NCBI GenBank assembly: GCA_946482585.1
Contig: CAMLSI010000039.1
Location: 1 to 17,060, forward strand
Direction: 5' to 3'
Length of the DNA stretch: 17,060 nt
Origin: an uncultured Lysobacteraceae bacterium
GTDB taxonomy: Bacteria > Pseudomonadota > Gammaproteobacteria > Xanthomonadales > Rhodanobacteraceae
In this document: in pieces, positions 1 to 8,317 of the stretch
How the letters are laid out: every line of letters starts with the position of its first letter
How positions within the stretch are numbered: position 1 is the stretch's first letter
Made by a program: the position numbers and the translations under genes
Notes under the pieces: generated by a model
The model's database searches: none
What the model was told of the DNA's origin: nothing
Seen by the model: only the letters and a program-made list of their open reading frames with translations

Positions 1-128
<128 letters not shown>

Positions 129-132
129 TCGC

Positions 133-151
133 GCGCCGCCGCGGGCGGCGC
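133..151 (+). terminator. GC hairpin after hppD (possible terminator or attenuator)
   Basis: An 8-bp perfect stem (GCGCCGCC at 133-140 pairing with GGCGGCGC at 144-151) encloses a 3-base loop, five bases after the hppD stop. No T-run follows, so it is not a canonical intrinsic terminator. It could reduce read-through or protect a 3' end. Confidence 0.35.
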
Positions 152-165
152 ACATTCAGGCGACT

Positions 166-180
166 GTGGGCTGCGCCCAC
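166..180 (+). promoter_or_regulatory. Small hairpin just upstream of hmgA
   Basis: GTGGGC (166-171) and GCCCAC (175-180) form a 6-bp stem with a TGC loop. It ends 12 bases before the hmgA ATG and just ahead of the weak Shine-Dalgarno-like GGA at 185-187. A structure here could affect translation of hmgA, but this is inference. Confidence 0.25.
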
Positions 181-192
181 CTCCGGATAACG

Positions 193-1488
193 ATGGCTCC
201 GAACTACCTTTCCGGCTTCGGCAACGAACACGCGAGCGAAGCGCTGCCGGGCGCGTTGCCGCAGGGCCGCAATTCGCCGCAGCGCGTGCCGTACGGCCTG
301 TATGCCGAGCAGATTTCGGGTACGGCGTTCACGGCGCCGCGGCACGCGAACCGGCGCAGCTGGCTGTACCGCGTGCGGCCGTCGGCGATGCACAAGCCGT
401 TCGCCGCGTTCGAGCAGCCGCATTTCCACAATCGGTTCGAGGAAGCGCCGCCGACGCCGAACCAGCTGCGCTGGGATCCGCTGCCGCTGCCGCAGCACGG
501 CGTCGATTTCGTCGACGGGCTCGTGACCTATGCGGGCAACGGTTCGGCGGCGGCGCAGTCGGGCATCGCCATCCATCTGTATGCGGCCAACCGCGCGATG
601 CAGGGCCGCTATTTCTATTCGGCCGACGGCGAACTGCTGATCGTGCCGCAGCAGGGACGTCTCGCGATAGCGACCGAGTTCGGCGTGCTCGAGGTCGAGC
701 CGCAGGAAATCGCGCTGATTCCGCGCGGCGTCCGCTTCCGCGTCGATCTGCCCGACGGCCCTTCGCGCGGTTATGTCTGCGAGAACTTCGGCGCGCACCT
801 GCGCCTGCCGGATCTCGGTCCGATCGGTTCGAACGGTCTGGCGAATCCGCGCGACTTCCTCGCGCCGGTCGCGGCCTGGGAAGACCTCGAAGGCGAGTTC
901 GAGCTGATCGCAAAATTCCAGGGGCTGCTGTGGCGCGCGGCGATCGGTCACTCGCCGCTCGACGTCGTGGCCTGGCACGGCAACCACGTGCCGTACAAGT
1001 ACGACCTGCGGCGCTTCAACACGATCGGCTCGATCAGCTACGACCATCCCGATCCGTCGATATTCCTGGTCCTGACCTCACCCAGCGACACGCCGGGCGT
1101 CGGCAACATGGATTTCGTGATCTTTCCGCCGCGCTGGCTGGTCGCCGAGGACACGTTCCGTCCGCCCTGGTTCCATCGCAACATCGCGAGCGAGTTCATG
1201 GGCCTGATCCACGGCGTCTACGACGCGAAGGCCGGCGGTTTCGCGCCGGGCGGCGCGAGCCTGCACAACTGCATGAGCGGACACGGTCCGGATGCGGCGA
1301 GCTTCGAGAAGGCGAGCCGCGCCGACGTGACCAGGCCCGATCACATCGTCGACACCATGGCGTTCATGTTCGAGGCGCGTGCGGTCATCCGTCCCACGGC
1401 GCAGGCGCTCGCCTCGCCGCAGCTGCAGCAGGACTACTACGACTGCTGGCAGGGCCTCGTGAAACACTTCCATCCTGAGCAGCGCTGA
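193..1488 (+). CDS. hmgA: Homogentisate 1,2-dioxygenase
   Basis: This cytoplasmic non-haem iron enzyme opens the ring of homogentisate to give maleylacetoacetate. The protein is 431 residues, normal for the family, and starts [20 protein letters not shown], matching the family's conserved [17 protein letters not shown] start. The iron ligands are all present: H328 in WFHRN, E334 in SEFMG and H364 in MSGHGPD. Their 6- and 30-residue spacing equals that of human HGD (H335, E341, H371). [11 protein letters not shown] precedes the last ligand. I chose ATG 193; an in-frame GTG at 166 would add MGCAHLRIT, which is not family-like, and it lies inside a small hairpin. The ribosome site is weak. The gene lies between hppD and the fumarylacetoacetase gene, 27 bases before the latter. 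Confidence 0.97.
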   Translation: MAPNYLSGFGNEHASEALPGALPQGRNSPQRVPYGLYAEQISGTAFTAPRHANRRSWLYRVRPSAMHKPFAAFEQPHFHNRFEEAPPTPNQLRWDPLPLPQHGVDFVDGLVTYAGNGSAAAQSGIAIHLYAANRAMQGRYFYSADGELLIVPQQGRLAIATEFGVLEVEPQEIALIPRGVRFRVDLPDGPSRGYVCENFGAHLRLPDLGPIGSNGLANPRDFLAPVAAWEDLEGEFELIAKFQGLLWRAAIGHSPLDVVAWHGNHVPYKYDLRRFNTIGSISYDHPDPSIFLVLTSPSDTPGVGNMDFVIFPPRWLVAEDTFRPPWFHRNIASEFMGLIHGVYDAKAGGFAPGGASLHNCMSGHGPDAASFEKASRADVTRPDHIVDTMAFMFEARAVIRPTAQALASPQLQQDYYDCWQGLVKHFHPEQR

Positions 1489-1515
1489 CGCGGCGCGAGC
1501 GGAGCAGAACAGTCC

Positions 1516-2517
1516 ATGAAACTCGGAAGCCTCAAAGAAGGCGGTCGCGACGGCACACTGATCGTCGTCAGCCGCGATCTTTCCCACGCGGTGCGCGCCG
1601 ACGGCATCGCGCCGACCCTGCAGCGCGCGCTCGAAGACTGGAGCCATGCCGCGCCGCGCCTGAACGCGCTGTCGGAACGGCTCAACGCCGCCGTCGCCGG
1701 CGCTGCGGCGGCGAAGCTCGACGGCCTGTTCGCGCTCGATCCGGCGCTGCTCGCCGCACCGCTGCCGCGCGCCTACGAATTCGTCGACGGCAGCGCCTAC
1801 CTGCCGCACGTGGAGCGCGTGCGCAAGGCGCGCAACGCCGAAGTGCCGGCGTCGTTCTACGTCGATCCGCTGATGTACCAGGCGACGAGCGCCGGCTTCT
1901 ACGGCCCGCGCGACCCGGTCGTGGTGCCCAGCGAGGCCTACGGCATCGACCTCGAGGCGGAAGTCGTCGTCGTCACCGACGACGTGCCGATGGCGGTGAC
2001 GCCGGAGCAGGCGGCCGCGCACATCCAGCTGATCGGCCTCGTCAACGACGTGAGCCTGCGCAACCTGATTCCGGACGAGCTCGCGAAAGGCTTCGGTTTC
2101 CTGCAGTCCAAGCCGCGTTCGGCGCTGTCGCCGGTGTTCGTGACGCCGGACGAACTCGGCGATGCGTGGCAGGACAGCAAGGTTCACCTCGCATTGACGA
2201 CGCATCTGAACGGACAGTGGTTCGGCGCACCGGAAGCCGGTGTCGACATGCAGTTCAACTTCGCCCAGCTCGTCGCGCACGCGGCGAAGACGCGGCCGCT
2301 GAGCGCTGGCACCATCGTCGGTTCCGGCACGATCGCGAACCAGGACACTTCGACCGGCGCGTCCTGCCTCGCCGAGCAGCGCGTCGTCGAAACGCTGCGC
2401 GACGGCAAGCCGGCGACGCCGTTCATGCGCTTCGGCGATCGCATCCGCATCGAAATGTTCGACCGCGCCGGCAACAGCCTCTTCGGCGCTATCGAGCAGA
2501 CCATGCGCGCGCCATGA
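1516..2517 (+). CDS. fahA: Fumarylacetoacetase (fumarylacetoacetate hydrolase)
   Basis: The 333-residue protein hydrolyses 4-fumarylacetoacetate to fumarate and acetoacetate, the last step of the homogentisate pathway, in the cytoplasm. It has the FAH fold in its short bacterial single-chain form. Candidate metal ligands, placed by analogy with mouse FAH (D126, E199, E201, D233), are D117 in SFYVDPLMYQ, E147 and E149 in GIDLEAEV, and D178 in GLVNDVSLR. The KGFGFLQSKPRSALSP segment is also family-typical. ATG 1516 follows a GGAG at 1500-1503, a somewhat long spacing. The gene is 27 bases after hmgA, so the two are probably cotranscribed. The broader FAH superfamily also includes other beta-diketone hydrolases and decarboxylases, but the neighbours settle the substrate. 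Confidence 0.94.
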   Translation: MKLGSLKEGGRDGTLIVVSRDLSHAVRADGIAPTLQRALEDWSHAAPRLNALSERLNAAVAGAAAAKLDGLFALDPALLAAPLPRAYEFVDGSAYLPHVERVRKARNAEVPASFYVDPLMYQATSAGFYGPRDPVVVPSEAYGIDLEAEVVVVTDDVPMAVTPEQAAAHIQLIGLVNDVSLRNLIPDELAKGFGFLQSKPRSALSPVFVTPDELGDAWQDSKVHLALTTHLNGQWFGAPEAGVDMQFNFAQLVAHAAKTRPLSAGTIVGSGTIANQDTSTGASCLAEQRVVETLRDGKPATPFMRFGDRIRIEMFDRAGNSLFGAIEQTMRAP

Positions 2518-2767
2518 CCGTCTGCCGCGGCCGGTGATTGGCGCGCTCGCGGCAACGGAGTAGATTCGCCGCAGGCCCGGCGCCGCGGCAGCGAGGGCGC
2601 GAGCTGACGTGTGGTACCGGACGATACCGGTCCCGCGTCGGAACGCACCTGCCGATGCAGCGTAATGGATTCAGGCGCAAGGCCCCGGCGGCGGCACGAC
2701 ACGAGGCGGTCGGGTGCGAGCCCGGCTACGGCGACGAGTTCAGACCTTGCCTGAGGGAGAAGCGGCG
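2518..2767 (+). other. 250-bp gap between fahA and maiA with a short dyad
   Basis: I see no gene in this gap. ACCGG at 2616-2620 and CCGGT at 2627-2631 form a 5-bp inverted repeat with a 6-base spacer, which could be a small operator. The gap is much wider than the 27 bases between hmgA and fahA, so maiA may have its own promoter. I could not identify convincing -35 or -10 boxes. Confidence 0.3.
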
Positions 2768-3436
2768 ATGTCGGCAGAAGGCTTGCGGCTGTACAGCTAT
2801 TGGCGTTCGAGCGCGGCGTATCGCGTACGCATCGCGCTGAACCTCAAGGGGCTGCCCCACGAGATCATTCCGGTGCATCTGACGGCCAACGGCGGCGAAC
2901 AGCACTCGGCCGATTACGCCCAACTGAATCCGCAGGAACTCGTGCCGATCCTGCTCGACGGCGGCCGCGTGATCCGTCAGTCGATGGCGATCATCGAATA
3001 CCTCGACGAGTCCTACGACGGAGAAATCAAGCTGCTGCCGCCGACCGCGCGCGACCGCGCACGCGTGCGCGGGCTCGCCCAGATCGTCGCCTGCGACATT
3101 CACCCGATCAACAACCTGCGCGTGCTGCAGTATCTCGAGCGCGAGTTCAATACGCCGCCCGAGGAGCGCGAGCGCTGGTCGCGGCACTGGATACGCGAAG
3201 GTTTCGAGGCGCTCGAGGCACTGCTCGCGGAAAGCCCGTCGACCGGCCAGTTCTGCGAGGGCGACGATCCTAGCCTGGCCGACGTCTGCCTTGTTCCACA
3301 AGTATACAACGCGCAACGCTGGGGGCTGGCGCTGGACGACTTCCCGACGATCGCGCGCATCACCGAGGAGTGCATGAAGCTGGCTCCGTTCGACCGGGCG
3401 CGGCCGGAGAATCAGCCGGACGCACCGCAGACCTGA
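2768..3436 (+). CDS. maiA: Maleylacetoacetate isomerase (zeta-class glutathione transferase)
   Basis: The 222-residue protein is a zeta-class GST that uses glutathione to isomerise 4-maleylacetoacetate to 4-fumarylacetoacetate, the step between HmgA and FahA. The N-terminal thioredoxin-like domain (about 5-85) contains YWRSSAAYRVRIALNLKG, the cis-Pro region NPQELVP (54-60) and the glutathione-binding QSMAIIEYLDE (71-81). The helical C-terminal domain has the family motif CDIHPINNLRVLQYL. The usual SSCxxxRVRIAL motif reads SSAAYRVRIAL here, so the cysteine is absent. Many bacterial homologues, as I recall, share this, and the serine is retained. ATG 2768 is preceded by GAGGGAGA at 2754-2761. 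In-frame upstream GTG/ATG codons would add unrelated residues. Confidence 0.93.
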   Translation: MSAEGLRLYSYWRSSAAYRVRIALNLKGLPHEIIPVHLTANGGEQHSADYAQLNPQELVPILLDGGRVIRQSMAIIEYLDESYDGEIKLLPPTARDRARVRGLAQIVACDIHPINNLRVLQYLEREFNTPPEERERWSRHWIREGFEALEALLAESPSTGQFCEGDDPSLADVCLVPQVYNAQRWGLALDDFPTIARITEECMKLAPFDRARPENQPDAPQT

Positions 3437-3450
3437 GCGGCAGGCGTCCG

Positions 3451-3473
3451 CCGGCGCGCTTCCGCCGCGCCGG
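3451..3473 (+). terminator. GC hairpin after maiA
   Basis: CCGGCGCG (3451-3458) pairs perfectly with CGCGCCGG (3466-3473) around a 7-base loop, 14 bases after the maiA stop and just upstream of the CATAAT box of the next gene. No T-run follows. It could end the catabolic transcript or act as an operator for the regulator gene. Confidence 0.35.
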
Positions 3474-3481
3474 ACAGCGGC

Positions 3482-3487
3482 CATAAT
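3482..3487 (+). promoter_or_regulatory. Candidate -10 box (CATAAT) of the regulator gene
   Basis: CATAAT differs from the sigma-70 -10 consensus by one base and stands out in this GC-rich sequence. It ends only 7 bases before the ATG at 3495. If it is used, the transcript would be leaderless or nearly so. No clear -35 hexamer is visible 16-18 bases upstream. Confidence 0.45.
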
Positions 3488-3494
3488 CGGCCGC

Positions 3495-5846
3495 ATGATC
3501 TTCGTCTTCGACAACTGGCGCATCGACACCGCGCGGCGCGAGACGCTGCGCGCCGGCGAGCCGGTCGCGTTGCCGCGGCGCGTGTTCGACCTCGTCGTCT
3601 ACCTGCTCGAACAACGCGCGCGCGCCGTCGGCCGCGACGAGCTGGTGTCGGCCGTTTGGGGGCGCGTCGATGTCGCCGACGTGCAGATCAGCCAGCTGAT
3701 CGCGCGCACGCGCCGGCTGCTCGGCGACGACGCGCAGACCCAGGCGACGATCCGCACGGTCAGCGGCTTCGGCTATCGCTGGGTGATGCCGGTGCAAGCG
3801 TTTGCCGATGCCGCCGCATCGATGGCGCCGTCCGGATCGTCGCCGGTCGTCGAGGATCTCACGGACGCGACGGCGGAAGCCGGTGTGCCGCCGCCGGTCG
3901 TGCCGACGCGTGTGCCGGATGCGTCCGTTTCCGCGTCCGCGCGGGGCCGACGCTGGCCGCTCGGCATCGCGCTGGCCACCGTCGCGTCGCTCGTCGTCGT
4001 CGCGGCCGTGCGGTTCGCCGATCGCCGCACGACGAGCGTACCGTCGCGCGCGCCGGCGGCGGATGCGATCGCGGTGCTGCCGCTCGAGGTCGATGCCGGC
4101 ACCGATGCGGGCTGGATGCAGCTCGGCCTCATGGATCTCGTCGCGGGCCGCCTGCGCGCAGCCGGACTGGCCGTGCCGCCGAGCGACAGCGTGCTCGTCG
4201 CGTTGCGTGCGTCCGGCCCGGACCGCGGCGCGCACGTGCCGGCGACGGAGGCGCAGCGTCTGAATCCCATCCTCGGCACGCGTCGTCTCGTGCGCGGCAG
4301 CGTGCGTCGTGTCGCCGCGGGCTGGCGCGTCGCGCTCGAGGCGCCCGATGCGCAGGGTCTGCCGCGCCGCATCGAGGCCGAACGCGCCGACCCGATCGCG
4401 GCCGGCCGCGATGCGGCCGATCTGCTCCTGGCCGCGCTCGGTCATGCCGGCATCGCCGCCGGCGAAGACGAGACGCCGGAACTGCTGATCCAGCGCAGCC
4501 AGGCGGCGATCCTCGGCGGCAGTTTCGACCGGGCGCAGGAGATTCTCGACGCCGCCGCACCGGCGCAGCGCGACGCGCCGCGCGTGCAATTGCAGCTCGC
4601 GCAGATCGACTTCTACCGCGGCCGCCTCGACGCGGCCGCGCAGCGGCTCGATGCGGTGCTCGCTGGTGAACCGGACGGCGAACTGCGCGCGCGTGCGCTG
4701 ACCGCGCGCGGCATGCTGCTGATGCGCCGCGGCGATTGCGCCGCGGCCGAACAGTCGTTCACGGGCGCACTCGCTGCGCCGAGTGTCGTGGACGCGACGG
4801 CGCTCGCCGGTCGCGGCCTCGCGCGCAGCTGCGGCTTCGCACACGGGGCGGCGGTCGACGATCTCGGTCTCGCGCGTCTGAGGCTCGAAGCGGCGGGCGA
4901 CCGGCTCGGCGTCGCGCGCGTCGACAACTACCTCGCGATCGCCGATGCCAATCGCAACCGGCTCGAGCCCGCGCTCGCGCGTTTCGAGTCGGCCCTGCAG
5001 ACGTACGAAGCCTTCGGCGTCGCCGATGCACAGCGCGCGGCGCTCAGCGGCCTGCTCGACACGCACGTGCTGCTGCTGCGCTGGCAGGACGCGGCGCGCG
5101 ATGCCGACCGGCTCCTGGTGCTGCGTCCGCGCATCGCCGATGCCGGCCATGTGCAGGCGCTCGACGGCGATCGCGCGCGCGTACTGGTCGGGCTCGGCCG
5201 CTTTCGCGAGGCCGACGAACTGCTCGGCGCGGTCGGCGGCGACGCGGACGCGACGGTGCGCCGCTATCGGGAAGCCACGCGCGCCGAGCTGGCCTGGCGC
5301 CGCGGTCAGGTCGAAGCCGCACGTGCCGCCGCGTCGCGCGCGCTCGACGGCTGGCCGGTGCGCGCCGACGACGTGCGCCGCGCGGCGATGTTGCGATTGC
5401 GCCAACGCGCCGGCGGCGAGCGCGCCGCCGCGCACGAGTCCGCGAACACCGAGGCCGGTGCCGGCACTGCGCTGCTGCAGCTGGCGGCCGCCGAAGCGGC
5501 GCAGGCGCCGGCCGAACGCGAGCGCCGCTACCGCGCGGCGCTCGATGCCGCCGATGCGGTCGGCGTGCCGGCTGTCGTCACCGACGTCGCCATCGGCTAT
5601 GTCGGCTGGCTGCTGGAGCAGCGTCGGCTCGACGAGGCAGCCGCGCTCAGCGGACGCGTCGCCGCCTGGAGTGCGGACGACTTCGACTGCGCGCTGCTGC
5701 GCGTCGCACTGTTCCACGCGCGTGGCGACGTCGATGCCTGGAGCGCGTCCCTCGCGCAGGCGCGCGGCCTGGCGGGCGAGCGGCCGATCCCGGCCGCGCT
5801 GAGCCATCCGCCGCCGCCCGCCGACGTGCGCGACGTCACGCCGTGA
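3495..5846 (+). CDS. Membrane-anchored winged-helix transcriptional regulator with C-terminal TPR-like region (CadC/ToxR type)
   Basis: The 783-residue protein starts with an OmpR/PhoB-type winged helix (about 3-97). Recognisable parts are ALPRRVFDLVVYLLEQ, the VGRDELVSAVWG segment, the VADVQISQLIARTRRLLGDD recognition-helix region, and the wing TIRTVSGFGYRW. A Pro/Ala/Ser linker precedes one membrane segment (about 154-173, PLGIALATVASLVVVAAV), so the C-terminal part should be periplasmic. Residues 190-240 (AIAVLPLEVDAGTDAGWMQLGLMDLVAGRL) resemble the IAVLPF module common in such regulators. From about 300 to the end come Ala/Arg/Leu-rich helical repeats of TPR character, such as AQRLDAVLAGEPDGELRARALTARGMLLMRRGDCAAAEQSF. 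No receiver or kinase domain is present, so it probably senses directly. It lies just upstream of a secreted-protein gene with a direct repeat between them. The ligand and regulon are unknown. Confidence 0.87.
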   Translation: MIFVFDNWRIDTARRETLRAGEPVALPRRVFDLVVYLLEQRARAVGRDELVSAVWGRVDVADVQISQLIARTRRLLGDDAQTQATIRTVSGFGYRWVMPVQAFADAAASMAPSGSSPVVEDLTDATAEAGVPPPVVPTRVPDASVSASARGRRWPLGIALATVASLVVVAAVRFADRRTTSVPSRAPAADAIAVLPLEVDAGTDAGWMQLGLMDLVAGRLRAAGLAVPPSDSVLVALRASGPDRGAHVPATEAQRLNPILGTRRLVRGSVRRVAAGWRVALEAPDAQGLPRRIEAERADPIAAGRDAADLLLAALGHAGIAAGEDETPELLIQRSQAAILGGSFDRAQEILDAAAPAQRDAPRVQLQLAQIDFYRGRLDAAAQRLDAVLAGEPDGELRARALTARGMLLMRRGDCAAAEQSFTGALAAPSVVDATALAGRGLARSCGFAHGAAVDDLGLARLRLEAAGDRLGVARVDNYLAIADANRNRLEPALARFESALQTYEAFGVADAQRAALSGLLDTHVLLLRWQDAARDADRLLVLRPRIADAGHVQALDGDRARVLVGLGRFREADELLGAVGGDADATVRRYREATRAELAWRRGQVEAARAAASRALDGWPVRADDVRRAAMLRLRQRAGGERAAAHESANTEAGAGTALLQLAAAEAAQAPAERERRYRAALDAADAVGVPAVVTDVAIGYVGWLLEQRRLDEAAALSGRVAAWSADDFDCALLRVALFHARGDVDAWSASLAQARGLAGERPIPAALSHPPPPADVRDVTP

Positions 5847-5858
5847 GGCGTTCATAGC

Positions 5859-5880
5859 GGTTTTCTATCGGTTTGCTATC
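5859..5880 (+). repeat. Tandem 11-bp direct repeat, candidate operator
   Basis: GGTTTTCTATC (5859-5869) is followed immediately by GGTTTGCTATC (5870-5880), two 11-mers differing at one base. They are AT-rich against a GC-rich background. An 11-bp head-to-tail repeat matches the known geometry of PhoB/OmpR-family operators, and the upstream gene encodes a protein with exactly this DNA-binding fold. It lies 118 bases before the ATG of the secreted protein. That the regulator binds here is inference. Confidence 0.55.
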
Positions 5881-5998
5881 GAAGCGGCATGGTGCCGGAG
5901 CCGCTCGCGGCCACAGTCGGCGCTTCCGATCGTCACCGCCCCGTCCTGTCGCCGCAGCGGAGCCCCGACGGTCACTCACCCGCCGATGAGGTCGACCG

Positions 5999-8317
5999 AT
6001 GCATGTTCTGATCCGTACCGCCGTCCTGTTGTCACTTGCCGCCGCCGCACCGCCGGGCGCGGTGCTCGCCGCCGCCGGCGCCCCGCTGCGCGCGGTCGCG
6101 CCGCCGCGCGCGCCGGCCAACTGCTCGCCCGAAGGACTTTGCCTCGAGGTCACGGTCGGCCCGGCCGATACCGCCGATCTGAACGCCTGCGCGACGACGA
6201 CCAGCCTGACCGCGAGCGTCGGCGATCCGATCAGCTGGTGCTATACGCTGACCAACCAGTCGGGCGAGACGCTGGCCTGGCACAGCCTCGGCGACAGCCT
6301 GCACGGCCAGGTACTCGCCCAGCAGGCCGCGACGCTCGCGCCGGGCCAGAGCCTGCGCCACGTGCTCGTGGAACGCGCTGCGGCCGTGGCGGTCGGTCCC
6401 CTGTCGGCGACCTGGAGCGCCGGCGTCGAGCAGGCCGGCTACAGCGTCGACGACACCGCGCCGTTCGCCTATGTCGACGCGAGCACGGAGCCGGCGCTGC
6501 CGATGACCGGCGGCTTCGCCTCGGGCCGGAGCCAGGCCGTGCAACTGCCATTTACGTTCGATTTCTTCGGCGTGTCGACCGATCGCCTCTGCGTCGGCCA
6601 CAACGGCGCGATCGAGGTCGGCAGCTCGGTCTGCGCCGTGCCGGGCTCGCTGCTGTTTCCGTCGCCGTACCTCAATGCCGTGATCGCGCCGGTCTGGACC
6701 AGCTTCGATCCGGCGCAGGGCAGCCTGCACACGAAAACGCTCGGCGAAGCGGGGCAGCGTCGTTTCGTCGTCGAGTGGAAGAATTTCGCGCTCGGCTTTC
6801 CGCAGATGTCGGGCTACACCTTCGAAGTCGTCATCGAAGAAGCGACCGGCGCCATCGTGTTCCAGTACCTGAGCACCGGATCGGGCAATGGCGATTGGGG
6901 CGATGCCGGCGGCGGTGCCGTGTCCGGTCTGCAGCAGAGCCCGAGCAGCGGCCAGATGTATTCGCAGTTCACGCCGACGCTGACGCCGGGCAAGGCCGTG
7001 CGCTGGACGCCGACGGCGCCGGTGCGCCGCAGCGTCGCCAGCGGCGTCGATTTCGACATCGGCGCGCCGCAGCTGCTGCTGCCGATTCCGGCGATGACGG
7101 CGTTTGCCGCGACCGGCGTTTCGATCCAGCAGCCGATCGTGATCGGCAACAGCGGCAACCGTGCGCTGATCTGGACGGCCGGCGAATACCCGGCGGCAAC
7201 GTCGCCGCTGCGCAGACTGGCGCCGCTGCCCGCCGCGACGGCCGGCCGCGCCGACGCGGGTCGCGCGCCGGCGCCGATGCCGGAATCGGCAGTGCCGCCG
7301 CGCGCGGTGCAGCCGTCGGGCGGCTGGGAACTCCCCGCGTATGCGATGCATGCGATCCCCGGTACGGGCGTGTCCTTCGTCGATGTCGATCTGCGCGACA
7401 CCTCGCGCCGGCGCACGATCATGACCGACACGGGGCAGGGACCCGGGCTCGACAACATCAGCGGCGGCGACGTCGTCGGCAACGACTTCAGCGCGCAGTA
7501 CCAGATCGACATGCTGATGGACCGGCTCTATCGCGTCGACACGCTGACCGGCGCGCGCACGCTGATCGGCTGGCCGGTGCCGGCGAACACGGTCGCGAAC
7601 GAACGCTGGTCGGGCGCGGCCTGGGATCCCTCGACCGATACCTTCTACGCCGCGACCACGGCGCAGGTCGGCAACCAGGGCTGCTACTGGAGCGGCCTCT
7701 ATACGATCGATCTCGATACCGCGCAGTCGCACTTCGTCGGGCCGGTCGACACCGGCGGCGACGAATGCCTGATCGACATCGCGTTCGACCAGAGCGGCGC
7801 GCTCTACGCGCTCGACATCCGCACCGACGGCCTGCTGCTCATCGACAAGACCTCGGCGCAGGCGACGCGCGTGGGTTCGCTCGGTGTCGATGCGAACTTT
7901 TCCCAGAGCCTCAAGTTCGATCGCGCGAGCGGCCTGCTCTACTGGCTCGGCTATGCGCAGAGCATCGGCTTCGTCGCAACCATCGATCCGATCACGGCCC
8001 AGCCTGTCGTCGTCGGCCCGACGCCGCAGAACCAGGAAATGGCCGTGCTCGCGATCGCGACCGCCGGCAGCGACTGCAGCATGCCGCAGGACGTGCCGTG
8101 GCTGTCGCTGTCGACGAGCGGCGGCACGTTCGCGCCCGGTGCTCCGGTCGGAGTCTATCCGGTCACCTTCGATGCGACGAATCTTGCGGCCGGCGTGTAC
8201 GAGGCCTCGATCTGCGTGTTCACGAACGATCCGGCCTATCGCACGCGCCCGGCCGTCGTGCCGGTGTCGTTCACGGTACAGGCGCCGGATGCGATTTTTG
8301 CGGACCCGTTCGAGTGA
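5999..8317 (+). CDS. Large secreted multi-domain beta-rich protein with IFADPFE C-terminus
   Basis: The 772-residue protein begins with a signal peptide (MHVLIRTAVLLSLAAAAPPGAVLA, cleavage near residue 24). I do not know its function. Visible regions are a CARDB/DUF11-like beta domain (about 45-120, with SWCYTLTNQSGETLAW); a conserved block of about 170-320 (LPFTFDFFGVSTDRLCVGHNGAIEVG, APVWTSFD, FVVEWKNFA, FEVVIEEATGAIVFQY) resembling nidogen-like extracellular domains; and a Pro/Ala-rich linker. After these come propeller-like repeats (about 490-690) with motifs such as LYTIDLDTAQSHFVGPVD and LLLIDKTSAQATRVGSLG. A final Ig/BACON-like module (VPWLSLSTSGGTFAPGAPVGVYPVTFDATNLAAGVYEASICVFTNDP) precedes the tail DAIFADPFE. 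GAGG at 5988-5991 sits 7 bases before the ATG. It could be an adhesin, a matrix protein or an inactive relative of secreted enzymes; no catalytic motif was recognised. Confidence 0.87.
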   Translation: MHVLIRTAVLLSLAAAAPPGAVLAAAGAPLRAVAPPRAPANCSPEGLCLEVTVGPADTADLNACATTTSLTASVGDPISWCYTLTNQSGETLAWHSLGDSLHGQVLAQQAATLAPGQSLRHVLVERAAAVAVGPLSATWSAGVEQAGYSVDDTAPFAYVDASTEPALPMTGGFASGRSQAVQLPFTFDFFGVSTDRLCVGHNGAIEVGSSVCAVPGSLLFPSPYLNAVIAPVWTSFDPAQGSLHTKTLGEAGQRRFVVEWKNFALGFPQMSGYTFEVVIEEATGAIVFQYLSTGSGNGDWGDAGGGAVSGLQQSPSSGQMYSQFTPTLTPGKAVRWTPTAPVRRSVASGVDFDIGAPQLLLPIPAMTAFAATGVSIQQPIVIGNSGNRALIWTAGEYPAATSPLRRLAPLPAATAGRADAGRAPAPMPESAVPPRAVQPSGGWELPAYAMHAIPGTGVSFVDVDLRDTSRRRTIMTDTGQGPGLDNISGGDVVGNDFSAQYQIDMLMDRLYRVDTLTGARTLIGWPVPANTVANERWSGAAWDPSTDTFYAATTAQVGNQGCYWSGLYTIDLDTAQSHFVGPVDTGGDECLIDIAFDQSGALYALDIRTDGLLLIDKTSAQATRVGSLGVDANFSQSLKFDRASGLLYWLGYAQSIGFVATIDPITAQPVVVGPTPQNQEMAVLAIATAGSDCSMPQDVPWLSLSTSGGTFAPGAPVGVYPVTFDATNLAAGVYEASICVFTNDPAYRTRPAVVPVSFTVQAPDAIFADPFE

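Noticed and set aside
166..192. GTG start giving a longer homogentisate dioxygenase
   Set aside because: The extra nine residues are not family-like and fall in a small hairpin; ATG 193 gives the conserved start.
3360..5855. An 831-codon open frame on the minus strand opposite the regulator gene
   Set aside because: It is an Arg/Ala/His-rich antisense shadow typical of high-GC DNA, with no domain or ribosome site; the plus-strand frame has a clear wHTH, TM and TPR structure.
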